This document shows positions 46,064-57,811 of a stretch of DNA of 64,000 nt, in pieces. The DNA lies in NCBI GenBank assembly GCA_037102815.1, contig BTPP01000002.1:1612001-1676000 (forward strand). The letters are read 5' to 3'. The notes beneath the pieces were generated by a model that saw only the letters and a program-made list of their open reading frames with translations, was not told the origin of the DNA and made no database searches. How positions within the stretch are numbered: the stretch's first letter is position 1; every line of letters begins with the position of its first letter. Both the position numbers and the translations under genes were made by a program. Origin of the DNA: Neurospora intermedia. Lineage: Eukaryota; Ascomycota; Sordariomycetes; Sordariales; Sordariaceae.

Positions 46064-49000
46064 ACCGAGGGATTTTGAGTGTGGGGATGAATCGATACGC
46101 GGATGGATAAAGATATGAATTGTATGATAGTGGATGATGGATGAACTTTATGCATGGGAGGTATTGTTTTCTTCAAAAACTTAGTATCTCATTCATTTCC
46201 TGTTTGGATATTCGGCGGCTGTCATGGAATTTTCTTCGGCTTTCGTTTCTTTTCCTCACGCCACTTCTTCCGAAAAGTCTTGACGAAATAAACGTGCTTG
46301 TTACGTAGTTATCGCGATGATATCAGCGATATTCAAGAACCTCGCAGACGCTGAACTTCATAGCCCGCTCGCTCTCTTGCCAAAGGGGTCAATCAAGGAA
46401 TCCAAAAACTAAGCACATCACAATAGTAGCTTCCCGTGGCCCATGCGTTGCACACGCTCTCGTCCTCAAACCCGAGAACCCGCCCCCTTCCCCCCCACCA
46501 ACCGAAACGATGTCAAGAAATCAATCTCGGGTAGCCTTCCCGACCTCATTAGTCGTCTCGTCTTGTCTCGGTCCTAGTTCCCGGTCCCGCGGCCGTTGTG
46601 GCACAGGCCGGTGATGACGGACGGAAGCGGGAATGATCTGGGTTGATCTACTATGCAGTATGGGGGGTGGTCAGCAAGGGGTTTCCTGGTTGGGCGCATT
46701 GTCGTGTCGTTCCGTTCCGTTTTTTTTTTTTTTTCTTATTGCTTTTTTTGAAAATGTTGGTTTCTTTTAACCGTTCGAGGTACATACGTAAGCGGGAAAG
46801 ATAATAAGGCTTTGGATGGATGGTAGTATAGTAGCGCGTCTATATTATCTCGCCAGCGGGTTTTCAACGGCTACACTGAGCTTCTTATCTACTGTGTATT
46901 CTTTATTGGGATACAGAAAGAGACCATTCATTGACAATTGTTGTCTCGGTTAGTCGGGATGCAACATCAAGGAACGAACGGTACGATTTATGTACGAGGT
47001 AGGTACAGTACAGTCAGTATGTAAGGCAAATAAAATGAGGTGCAACCTCTTTTTCTTACTCCTCTCGGTAGCTAGTGACCAGGACCCCTGGCAAAAATGT
47101 GGCTTGAGCTTTTTCAACGTACCGGACCGGGCCCGAACCCGTTCATATCCCTAAAGAAACGAAACGAGCGAGAGAAAAGCTTCTAGAAGGGCGGGTGGAA
47201 CAAATTTCCCGCTTGTTTCTCTCTTCCTTGTTTAAATTGGATATGCCGGATGATGATGGCCGTCTTACGAGGAAAAGGTAGGTCTGACGTCTATTCTACG
47301 AAGTGAGCGGCGCATCGTACTCGCTAAAAGGTAGGTAGTTGTCGTGATGCCGTTGACAGTGGTTGAAAGCCCTTCCTTTTATCGCTTTGATGCAAATCAC
47401 TCTGGAATTGGAAGTGCTGCACTACAGCCCGGTCACAGTCCCTCCCAAGGCATGGTCTCGGAACACTTTGACGCAATTGGTAAGTAGCTCCATGATGGCG
47501 GGGAAAACCAGACCGTCGTCAGCCCGACGCATCTTCAAGACCTAGGTAAAGTCTAGGATCCGAAGGGTTGGGAAGTGGATTGAGCCATAAAAGGGACGGA
47601 TAGATTTCAAGGTAATTGGAGGTTGCTGGGTCAAAGTTGACAAAAAAGGGAAAGGAATATTCAGGGGCAGCACGTTGTTCAGTGGAGGGATCAGTCAGGG
47701 CAGGGCAGGGCAGCCAAAAGGAAGAGACAGGGAAGGGAAGACATTGAAAATGGATGCAGGTGATGAGGGGTCGGTGCGCTAAGATATGGAACGCAACTTA
47801 AGACTGTGCCAGCCAGTCCCTGCATCTCTTTTTTTCCCAGATGGGAATCTTCCCCGGTGGTGATTCCAGATCCAATTTCCATGGTGGTTGTTAGGGGATT
47901 GAATGGTGATTTGGTGGGTACCACTAACAGAGCGACAACCGGGGCAAGGAGATCGGAGCTTCCTTGGCCTCATGTTTCTCCAGGTTGCTTTGGCGCTGAG
48001 CCTTTTGGGGACTTGGGAGTGCGTGGGAGCTCTTGCTGCACCACCTCCACTCAACCGAAGCTGCATGTGCTGTGAAGAGTCCTCCGTGTCAGCCTCTTTT
48101 CATCACTTCCGTTAATCTGAGCTGCCAACTTATCATCCCAGTTACCGACCTAGCGTCGTTCCCTTGCAGGCCACAGATCCTCATCTTGCATTTTTTTCCC
48201 TCTCTTTTCATCCAGACATCCCGTTGATGGATGACTGATGTCCTTGTTCCTAAGTCGATGAGAGTTGCGCAAAGTCTTCACAACCACAAGCACAAGCACG
48301 GGCACAAGCATTCCATTTCCAAGTCCCCACCATCACTGGCGCTATCAGCGGTACCTGCAGCAGCATTGCAGCAACTGGGGCATCTGGAGTAACCTTGGGA
48401 ATCTTGGAAATCCTGGAACCGAGAAGCATTCAAAATCATTGGAGCGCATTGGAGCGCATGAAAGAGTTTGGAGGGTCACAACGGGGACATGACAAGCACC
48501 AATGCCACCTTGGATCATCTTTTTGTACAGGACCCTCCTGGTCACAATCCCAGGTATATATCGCGAATTGCGCCCAATGCCTACCAGTTCTCTTTTTGCA
48601 CACTTTCCCCCTTGTGTGAGTGAGGGGAGCGACCAGTCCGGGATTAGGGTTCATAGATTTCTACATGTGTCCGGGGTCGTTGTTCAGATTCGGCGAGACT
48701 CCAACTCCTCTCTTTTTTGGGCTTCCTTCCTTGTCGGCCTTGGGGTCCGGCACTTTGCCTGGCTTCTTTTTTTCCATCTTGCCGCGTCTTATCTCATTTC
48801 TTTTTCCAGCCTCTTTTTTCCCACCCTTCTATCGCCGTCTGTCGATGTCGATGTGGTCTGAGGAGGAACGAATCCAGAGATTTTGCGCCTACCGATCTAC
48901 CTACCTTTTCCTCGCTCTCACTTCCACTTTGCCAGTTCGACATACTGTGCCAACCATATCGACGTAACTACCATAACCAGTCTACCTAATATCATATCTC

Positions 49001-49543
49001 GCTACGATACTCGCTCGGTGCTTCCGACTTGGCTTTACGAGACAGCAACACTTTTCCAACTCTTAATATTTATTTATCTAATACCCTCTCGGTGGCAGCA
49101 TCAACACAGTCAACTTGTGACTTTTGCGACGACTCGATCTCGATTGGTCCCTACCATAGCCAGCCAAAAAGAAGTTTGCCCATTCCATCCCACCTCATCG
49201 GTCCAACCCAATAATTGCTTGGACGTACCTGCAGACGCAAAGTTGATTGCTTGCAGCTTATGCCGCCCAGCGACGTGCAGCGGGAGAAGGTCATGGTCCA
49301 AAAAGCCGGGAGTACAAGCACAACCACAACTACGAGAGGGACTGGGTGCCAAGATCGACGAACCATACAACGACTCTAAGACATTCCAATATAACGCACG
49401 ACTCGTTACACACTACCGCTCCACAGCTAGGAGTAGTTAGCTTGAGGCTCGACGTCCCCAGCCGCTCGCCATAATCTAAGCAAACTTGGGAACCGCCATT
49501 CTCGTCGTCGTCAACCCTTCAGTAACTTAAACTACCTACAATA
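46064..49543. other. 3.5-kb gene-poor region
   Basis: 3' flank of the hydroxylase-like gene and long upstream region of the alpha/beta hydrolase. It contains a T15 run at 46720-46734, GGTAGGTA motifs (46998-47005, 47330-47338) and C/T-rich stretches at 48.7-48.9 kb that could be a long 5' UTR. No convincing coding exon. Confidence 0.5.
46720..46734. repeat. Poly-T tract
   Basis: Fifteen consecutive T residues in the gene-poor interval, directly after a TTCCGTTCCGT repeat. Confidence 0.85.
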
Positions 49544-52500
49544 ATGGAGCAGCAGCAATTGCCCGAGCCGGCTGCCTACCTGGCAGCAGCACCTCCTATC
49601 CCCCGACGATCCCGCGAACGAGACCGCATCCGAAACCTCGCTGATCAGCAGGACGAGAATAAGAAAGTCGAGACGGAAAAGAAAACAAGTGGACTTACGT
49701 GGAGGCAAACATTGGAAAACCACCGGAGAGATCCCAACCGAACGCCCGAACGAAAAGACAAAGACCCACGCACCGACCACGCGTCCGCCGCCGCCGCCGC
49801 CAGCATAGCAGCCAGCATAGCAGCCAGCGCCAACAACGCCAACCACAACCGAGACAGGGATCTCAACCAACCAATTCAAACCGCCTCTCCTGAGGTCATC
49901 TCGTCCCTCATCACATCTCTCTCCTCCATATCACGCCCGCTGAGCACCCATTTCGAGTCGCCCTTCTATCTCGAGTCCATAGGCTCCAACAGCCCCATTG
50001 ACCTGTCCTTCAACTCCTCCCCAACCGCCAAATCGGGTTCGTTCGGTGTCGACTACGGCGCATTCTCCAAGCTTTCCGAAACTCAGTGGCAGAACCAAGA
50101 TGTCCCCGTAGACCAGGCCACTGCAAGCCCTCCCGTTGTCCGGACTGGCAGATCTCGTCCCACATCCAAGATATCCGTGTCCTCCAAGGGCCCAAAATCA
50201 CCAAAGAGCCCCGCACACACTCGCGAACCCTCCGGCTTCAGGAGCTTGCTCTCGCGCGGTAGCAGCAGCGCACTGTCGCGATCATCGAGCAAGGCATCCC
50301 TTGCATCCGGAGTCGAAAGCATTGGCAAACTGAGCATCGAACGAGGAAGCGAACCAGTTTCGCCCGTGGGCACTGACCCCAAACCATTGCGCCGACAGAA
50401 ATCCGCCGATAGCTGGAATTGGAGGACAGCAGGTCGCAGTCAGCGCGGGTTGATGTACATGAGCAGCAAGGAGAGATTGCGCGAACAAGAAATCGAAAAG
50501 AGGACGAGCGTCATTGGTATTTCGGCACTAGTTGCAAGTTCATTTACAGGACTGGTTGGAACGGGCACAACAAGTGGCAGCTCGACACCCCGTCTCGATC
50601 CGTTGTCGGTGGAGAGTATTATCAGCGAGGAACCAGGCAGCGATATCCCTTCTACACCCAAGTTGCCCACGGATTGGGTACCTCCAAGCGGCTTTGGGAG
50701 CTCCCCGCCAGGTATTCCAACTAGGGAGTCATCGTTGAGGAGGTCACAGAAACACAAGCGGTCGTCTACCAGGACGTCGCGCAAGTCGATACGGGAAAGC
50801 GACACTGGCGCAAACGACACCATTCACGAACTCGAAGAGCACCCCAGCGAGCTCCCCGAGCCACGCACCGAAAAACCGCAACGACGCCAAAGAAAGATGC
50901 TGGACCCCTTACGCCTCTCTGCCGACTTACACATGAAACCAGTATTATCCACACCTACAGTCAACATGTTCCCAGAAACCGAAACCGACGAAGTTGCACC
51001 CTCTCCCGCTATCGCCCAGTCACGCCCACAGGATCGCGATGCAGATCCAAAATCGAAACGAAGATCAGCCTTTTTGAACCCAGATGCTTTGGTTGGCAAC
51101 GGTGATAGCAACGGGAATTCAGATAATAAGAACAAGCGGGCTAGCAGTAAGCTTAAACGACTCTCCGACGCTATTATACCTGGAAATCCTGACAAATCTT
51201 CTTCGACAGGGGGAATTGGACCGCATGTTACATACGAGAGGCCAAAAAGCGCAGACAGCATTGACGACACGGTCGAGGCTTACCTATGTAGTCCCCGATT
51301 GAGCCAGAAGATCCGGCATCCGCAGACAGGTCGCGTAATCAGCTTCAGCGAAGTGGGCGATCCCAACGGGAGTGCCGTTTTCTGCTGTGTGGGCATGGGT
51401 CTGACGAGGTATATTACCGCGTTTTACGACGAGCTGGCTTTGACGTTGAAGCTCCGGATGATTACCCCTGATAGACCTGGAGTGGGTGATAGTGAGCCGT
51501 ATAGTGATGATAACACGACGCCACTGGGCTGGCCTGGTATGTTTGTTTCTCTTTTATGGTATTCAAGTGCCAAATGCTAATTCTCAATAGACGACGTCTA
51601 TGCCATATGTCAAGCTCTCAAAATCACAAAGTTCTCGATCCTCGCCCACTCCGCTGGCGCCATCTACGCCTTAGCAACCGCGCTACGCATGCCTCAACAC
51701 ATCAGAGGAAAGATCCATCTACTCGCGCCTTGGATTCCCCCATCCCAAATAAACGTCATCGGAGGTGGTTCTCAAAACCCCCTACCACCGACCAACGCCA
51801 TCCCTACCAGCCAAAAAATCCTAAGAGCCCTACCAACACCCATCCTCAAAGTCGCTAACAGCAATTTTATGGCCGCCACCAGCTCCAGCATCACCTCCTC
51901 CCTACCCAAACAGAAACGCGCCAAGCGCGACAAGAAGAAGGACAAATCTTCCTCGCTAGGCATAATAGAAAACAAAGACTCCGACCGCCCCGCCACCTCC
52001 TCCGGCATCATCAGTACCGAACCAACCGGCGCAGACGAAGACATGGACCGCATCCGCCCCACCATCACCAACAGCAACAAGGGCATCGGCGGCGGCAGCC
52101 ACCGCCACCGCCACACCCGCTCCAAATCCACCAACCTCGCCGGCGTCGACGAACACAACAACAACAACAACAACCACTCCCGCCACTCCACCTCGGGCGG
52201 CCTCTCAGACGCCGACGTCGCCGCCGCTTTGGCGCTAGCCGAGCGCGAACGTCAACAACAATACGACCACCGCCTCACGCACGCCATTTGGCAACTAGCT
52301 ACCACGGGCGCCAACCCGGCCGTGGACCTCTTGGTCTGCCTAGAGCGTCGGCACACCATTGGGTTTCGCTACGTGGACATTACCCGCCCTGTCGTGATCC
52401 ACCACGGCAGTCGCGATACCAGAGTACCTGTCGAAAACGTAAAGTGGCTAGGGAAAATGATGAGGAGGTGCGAGGTACGCATTCTAGAAGGGGAAGGACA

Positions 52501-52768
52501 CGGACTCATGGCTAGCGCGCAGGTGATGGCGGGCGTGTTGATGGAGATCAGTAAAGAGTGGGAGGACTGGGGGCGGGTGACGGGCCAGAACCCGGGGGTG
52601 TTGAGTGAGAGGGGAGGGGCGACGGGGACGGGGAAAGGGGATGGGAGTGGGAGTGGGGCCAATGGGGGTAAACACGGGCATGGACATAGGAGGGGCACGA
52701 TGGATCGGTTGGGGATGAGTATGGGGATGAGTTTTGGGCTGGGAGGAGGAGGTCCGAAGGACACGTAG
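49544..52768 (+). CDS. Large alpha/beta-hydrolase-fold protein with disordered N-terminus
   Basis: Exons 49544-51536 and 51591-52768 join in phase to 1056 residues. About the first 570 residues are Ser/Arg/Pro-rich and disordered, with an Ala-rich run (about residues 82-92) and many basic-Ser phosphorylation-like sites. The hydrolase core starts near FSEVGDP (about 600): an oxyanion-side GMGLTRY turn, PDRPGVGDSEP, then LAHSAGA with the probable nucleophilic serine just after the intron. The core is interrupted by about 150 residues of Lys/Ser, His/Arg and Asn-run low complexity, then resumes with VIHHGSRDTRVPV (acid residue) and EGEGHGLM (catalytic His). All triad elements are thus present. 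Esterase-like activity is likely but the substrate is unknown. The Gly-rich tail is odd for an enzyme. Confidence 0.85.
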
Positions 52769-53967
52769 TGGGCTCCTTTTTGGGGTTCCAACATCTTTTT
52801 TTTGGTTGGTTGGTTTCCGGTTGGATATCTGCTGCTGGAAAGAGGGGAGGTGACGGCGGATAGTCATGGTCATATGGTCATATGGCCGGGATTTTGTTGT
52901 TGTCTTTGTTTTGCTTATTCTTTTTTGGATCATCATTGGGCTTGGGGGGCGATCTTCTCCATCTTTTTGCATTAACGGCTTTTTTTTCTTTTCTTTTTCT
53001 TTTTTTTTCTTATTTTCTCGATCATCATCATCATCCTCATCATCATTATCATCATACGACTGTCACGCAACGTCAGCAGCACTTTCACACACACACATAT
53101 ATATATATATATATCATGATGCCCTCCTTATGGTTTTTTGTCTTCTTTTCTTTTTTTTTTATCTCCTCTTTCATCCTTATCACTTGATATCCACCTCATC
53201 ATTTTTTTTTTTTTCTACTGGCATATTTAAGCTCTGAGGCGTAAATAGTCGACCGATTTTTTTGTTTAGAGGCAGGAAGGTTGGGGAGGGGTCTAACAAA
53301 AACTCTTTGTCTGTGTACTGTACTAGTGGTAATGTCCAATTTGGTAATGCGAGCGTGTCGAAGGGAGCTAGAATAGTATATGATAGGATAGGACATTGGA
53401 AGGGCTGGACCAGGTGGTGGTAGAGGGGGGAAAGGGGAATACAACTAGAGCTGGACATTGTCGCAATGCGATCAATGTCTTGAATTGTCACCAAACTGTT
53501 TCACGGTCTCGCGTTTCTCTGTCGTCTTCATGATATTCTTGATCGGTTTGTTCAACGTTTGCTTTTGCCAAAGGTGTCTTTGGGGGTATCAATCTATTTC
53601 TTAGCTGCTTAAAGTGAGTAATGCATCTCTTTTTGTCTTTTTTTCTTACCATCACGATCCATGCACTAACCATTCGCATATTCTTAGGTAGCTTCGCCCA
53701 CAGAACCACGAAAGAGGACAGCTTCCCAGGGATAATAGCCTCCCGCAGGTCGACAGAAAATACCAAACACCAGGACCTTATCGTGCATCTGTTCTAGGTC
53801 ACAAACAAGCAACAATCGTCACATGCCCCATTTCCCCATGTCTTTACACGAATCGCATGTGGCCACAACAAGCGACCAATTGATCCCACCAGCCATTATG
53901 TCATTTCCAATCAATACACTGTACCCCTCTCTATCCTTGCATGTCCTCCCTCTGAGGCTTCTCGGCC
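52769..53967. other. Convergent low-complexity intergenic region
   Basis: T-rich sequence with ATC repeats (about 53020-53056), a CA/TA microsatellite, and 3' UTRs of the converging flanking genes. No supported gene; the minus frame at 53488-53766 lacks an ATG start. Confidence 0.55.
53086..53114. repeat. (CA)n(TA)n compound microsatellite
   Basis: Six CA units followed directly by nine AT units. Confidence 0.9.
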
Positions 53968-54750
53968 TCAAGTCTGCGGCGCAGTCCAAGTCACTTTCAT
54001 CTTGTCCTTCTTCCGGCTCTTCCCCGTCACCCGTCTCAGAAACCTCCTAATCGCCCGCCTCACCGCCCGTGGCAACTTCTTCACCCTCTTCGAGAGTTTG
54101 GAAGAAGTCGACCTGCCCGATCTCCTTGACGAGATCGTAGTACTAGTGTGGGCTCGCTTGTTGGTTACCGGAACGGGCACGCCATGGTCGGTGGTGCCGG
54201 CGGTGAAACCGGCGTTGGCGGAGACCGTGCCGTCTAGGCCGTGGTTGCTATGCATGGCATGGGGAGGATGTGGATGAGGTTGGGGTGTAGATGGATTGGA
54301 GGGGATGATAGAGGGGGTGGAAGAACCGGAGGGTGAGGCTTCGTTGACGATGTGGGAGGGATCTTCGAAGGGGTTGGTTACGCTTACTCCGCTGGAGGAA
54401 GCGATGGGAGCCGTGGGAGCCGTGGAGTAGGTATTGAATGTGGAAGTTGTTGAGCGTTCGTGGCAGAGTTTGTTGCTGTTGCTGTTCAAGAGGTTGTGAG
54501 GATGTTTGTGGCCCATGTTGTTTGGACACAAAGAGGATGATTGCTGCTGGTCGTAGTCACCGTCGTCGTCAGAGTAGGTGCAGGAGCCGTTTCTGTTGAG
54601 GTTCTTCATGAGTTTGGTGCGAGCAGGGCCACTCTGGGTGTGGTCCTGGGTCCCGGAGCCAGAGGCGGTGATGAGAGGCGCGGTGTCCGAGGGTCTTCGT
54701 TGCAGAGCAGGATACCAATGAAGAGTGTGATGTTGGGAGCGAAGAAACAT
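53968..54750 (-). CDS. Hypothetical protein with basic amphipathic C-terminus
   Basis: No recognised family. The first ATG in the frame is at 54750 (MFLRSQHHTLHW), giving 260 residues; the frame is open for 20 more codons upstream, where a TTGCAAAG acceptor-like site suggests a possible missed 5' exon. The middle is low complexity: Asp/Gln/Ser/Asn/Pro runs with a TNPFEDP motif, an NPF tripeptide of the kind bound by EH-domain endocytic proteins. The last 50 residues are strongly basic (LSKRVKKLPRAVRRAIRRF), suited to binding nucleic acid or acidic membrane. Coding status is inferred from length and composition only. Confidence 0.5.
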   Translation of the reverse strand: MFLRSQHHTLHWYPALQRRPSDTAPLITASGSGTQDHTQSGPARTKLMKNLNRNGSCTYSDDDGDYDQQQSSSLCPNNMGHKHPHNLLNSNSNKLCHERSTTSTFNTYSTAPTAPIASSSGVSVTNPFEDPSHIVNEASPSGSSTPSIIPSNPSTPQPHPHPPHAMHSNHGLDGTVSANAGFTAGTTDHGVPVPVTNKRAHTSTTISSRRSGRSTSSKLSKRVKKLPRAVRRAIRRFLRRVTGKSRKKDKMKVTWTAPQT

Positions 54751-56338
54751 GAGGCGTTTGCGGGGTTGCTTGTCTTCGATGGGGGTAAGCTCTTCGGTTT
54801 CCCTTTGCAAGATGTGAGCGGGGTGAGTAATGATCGGTTAGATGGCAAATAGCTGGACTCGGAGGTCAGTGAAGAGGGTCATAAGAAGGTGCTTGAATCC
54901 AGGACATACAGATATGGGTTTAGGTCAGGGCGTACTAGGGAATATTGGAGCAGATAAGTGGTCGATCTATCGATGATTGGGTAAGGTGGTGGCTGTTATA
55001 GGAAGTTTGGACACAACGATCGTATCAAAAACAAGACGAGGAATCCAGACATGATGGATGGAGATGTAGAAGAGGAGTTCGTCCAAAGCAATCGGTGTAA
55101 CTTTGATTTGAGCAAGGGAGGGAAACATGATTGGGAAAGAGCGTTCTCTTGGCGCCTTCTTCAGGTTTATGCTCTGTCGGGTCTGTTGTCATTTTCAAGA
55201 AGGGAAGGTTCGTTGGGAATACTGGTAGCAGACGGCAGGTGCCTCCAAGCCGGAGCGAACTGGCGTCACGGAGCGGGGAGCCACAACTTGGAACAAGGGA
55301 AAGTTCTCGCTGATGGGAAGTCTCTCTCCCGCTTCCGTCAGACTACCGCCTAGGTGTTCCTTCATCCACCGCTTTGATCAGTGATCAGGAAGAGATATCA
55401 AAGGTAACAATCTCTAACACTTCAGGATTCTCCCATACGTCAAACAAACGCACACATACAAGTCCGTCTTTGTGACTCGATTGCAGACCACCAATTCTCT
55501 GGGAGCCACTCGTTATCGAGTTGCCCATCTACCATGAGATCCACGAGGTTTATGTTCTTGGGGCTCACACGACACCCGAGTTGCCTAGTGAGCGCTCGGC
55601 GTATCAAGTTGCCGGGACTGTGCCAGAAGAACCTTTTCATCACTCAGTCGATGGCGCCCCTTGGTCATCAGTCGACACATTTGAATTCTTCACAACAACG
55701 GTATAGATCCCAACCGACCGGAACCTGGGGCCGTGGACGGAAAGTGATCAATGTAGGAGGGTTTTTCTCTTTGATCGAGAATTACCGCCTGATCCCTCTT
55801 GTATTGCCTGAGTGTTTGACAACGAAAGAGATGTCATGTGCTAGATGTTGATAGACTGTATGAGAGTGTGTAATGTTTTGTATGAAAGTGGAAGTTAAGT
55901 ACAATATTTGTCGTCGTCAGGTAAAAACACATATCCCTCCTCCTCCCCCCACAGTCACTCTTGCATTCGCATTGATCCAACGGCGGTATTGGCAATCCAG
56001 GATATGTCTGAGCAGTAGTGACCGCTTCTATATTTCTAAGAACCTTTTTCTTTGCAATCGAGCCATCTCTTGAATCACAAAGCTTTACAGACTGGTGAAG
56101 GAATCAGGGGCTTGGTAAACAATCATCACGAGGGTTAGGGTAAATGGCTGTGTGTGATGGCGGAGGCCGGCTAGCGCCGCATATCGGAGGGATCAGCTCG
56201 GCAACCCCTCATGGCATGCATCTCACCCAAGTCATCAACTCGCACCAAACATCCCACCACTACATTCATTTCACTCTCAAACGCTCTCAATCGAGAGACT
56301 GAACATCAAAGCTGACCAGAAAGAGAAAAACCGCAACC
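54751..56338. other. Divergent intergenic region, 1.6 kb
   Basis: Promoter regions of the hypothetical gene and Hri1. It contains one possible short minus-strand frame (see findings, 55440-55640) and a GAGGGTTAGGGT telomere-like motif near 56130. Nothing firmly supported. Confidence 0.45.
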
Positions 56339-57382
56339 ATGGCCCCCGAACAAAAAAGCGACATCTCAATCCGCCAATCCATCCGCTGGATCCCCAGCTC
56401 CTCCCCCTCCTCCAGCAGCGACACTCCCCCACCTTCGGAGCCAACCTCAACCATTGTCCTCACCTCTCCCAGCGGCCGTTTCGTCGACCTGCGTATTTTC
56501 AAAGAAGATCCTTCCTCGTCCAACCACACCTCCATTTTCATCAACCCCAACTCTTACACCGGGTCCAAAACCGAAGCCGAAGAAGCCAAAACTCTCCCCC
56601 TCTCCCGCCTGGACTGGGCCATAGCCGGCACTTCCACGCACACCTCCACCCGCCCTACCATCGGCTATTACGGACAGAAACTGATTCTGCCTGATGGGCG
56701 CACGGTCAATGGGACGACTGCGGATTTGAAAAGCGGGAAACACCCGTATATGAGGGGGAGGTGGACGCATTGGGTTGATTCTAGGGTCTTGCGCACTGAG
56801 GAGGAAATCAGTCCTGAGGCGGGGGATAATGGGCCAAGTCCCGATGAGGCGGCTGCTGATGAGGGGGATATGTACCGGATTCCTGGCGAGGGGAATGAGA
56901 AGCTTGCGTTGGAAAAGGGGAGGATGGTTAACCCTGAGAGTGGGCAAGAGGAGGAGTATGAGGAGGTTTGGGTACCGGATGAGGGAGGGGTGGCGGAGCC
57001 TCCGTATGTGAATTGTGTTGTTTGGGAGTTGGATGATAAGTTGAAGAATAAGAAGGGGAGGGTTGTGAAAGTGGGAAGGTGGGCACAGGGGATTTTGAGG
57101 AGGGGAAATGAGTTGTTGTGTGAGCGATGGAAGTGGGTGGGTGGTGAGGATAAAGCAACGATGTGGAAGTTGGAGGCGAGGGTTAGGGGCTATGTGGGTG
57201 GCGAGGAGAAACAGAAAGTGGATGAGAAGGATGGGAGGTACTTGGATGAGCCCCTGGCGTTTCCGGGGGTGTTCATTGCTGATATGATCAGCGTGGGAGA
57301 GCCAGGAAAGACGAAGGAAGTTGGGGACACGGTCAAAGAAAGTAACGGTGATGTTTGGACGCTGGTGGAGTGGTGTTCTTGA
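56339..57382 (+). CDS. hri1: Hri1-family protein
   Basis: An intronless 347-residue protein. It matches the fungal HRI1 family: an N-terminal ISIRQSIRWIP ... IVLTSPSGRFVDLRI strand pair, a central RWTHWVDSR segment, and C-terminal VVWELDD...CERWKWVG strands ending in GDVWTLVEW, consistent with two lipocalin-like beta-barrel halves. Yeast Hri1 interacts with Hrr25 kinase and the Sec translocation machinery; biochemical function is unknown. No signal or TM segment. The central acidic loop (about residues 150-215) is longer than in yeast, from what I recall of the family. Confidence 0.85.
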   Translation: MAPEQKSDISIRQSIRWIPSSSPSSSSDTPPPSEPTSTIVLTSPSGRFVDLRIFKEDPSSSNHTSIFINPNSYTGSKTEAEEAKTLPLSRLDWAIAGTSTHTSTRPTIGYYGQKLILPDGRTVNGTTADLKSGKHPYMRGRWTHWVDSRVLRTEEEISPEAGDNGPSPDEAAADEGDMYRIPGEGNEKLALEKGRMVNPESGQEEEYEEVWVPDEGGVAEPPYVNCVVWELDDKLKNKKGRVVKVGRWAQGILRRGNELLCERWKWVGGEDKATMWKLEARVRGYVGGEEKQKVDEKDGRYLDEPLAFPGVFIADMISVGEPGKTKEVGDTVKESNGDVWTLVEWCS

Positions 57383-57811
57383 AAGGCTGATGATCTGTTT
57401 ACGTGCATGGTACTTTGTCTTACAGCTACCTCCTCTGGACGGCTACCGACCATAAATACCGTACAGAGGATCGCATATTCCGCCATCTCATTCATCATGG
57501 CATCCCCTATCTAGTGCCTGAGCTTGAGACTGAGGTACCAACTGTTCAGCATCTTCAAAGCCGAAAATACACTTCCGACGACGCTGATTCTAGGAAGTTT
57601 ATATCCATGGAGGCAGGAGAGGGGGTTTATTGCGCTAGTTACATGCTACCCAATAGTTCGCTTAGTAATATCCTCCTTCTCCAACTTCCCCTCCTTTCAT
57701 CTGGACGACTCAAGAACACTTATCATCCTCAAACTCAAACTTGACCACAGCCATTACTTTCAACTCCAATTTCAGCCTCAGACCCACACACCAACCACTC
57801 ACCTACCCACC
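57383..57811. other. Short intergenic region between Hri1 and the methyltransferase
   Basis: 3' flank and CT/AC-rich leader. The methyltransferase frame is open upstream into this region, but no ATG context better than that at 57812 is seen. Confidence 0.55.
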
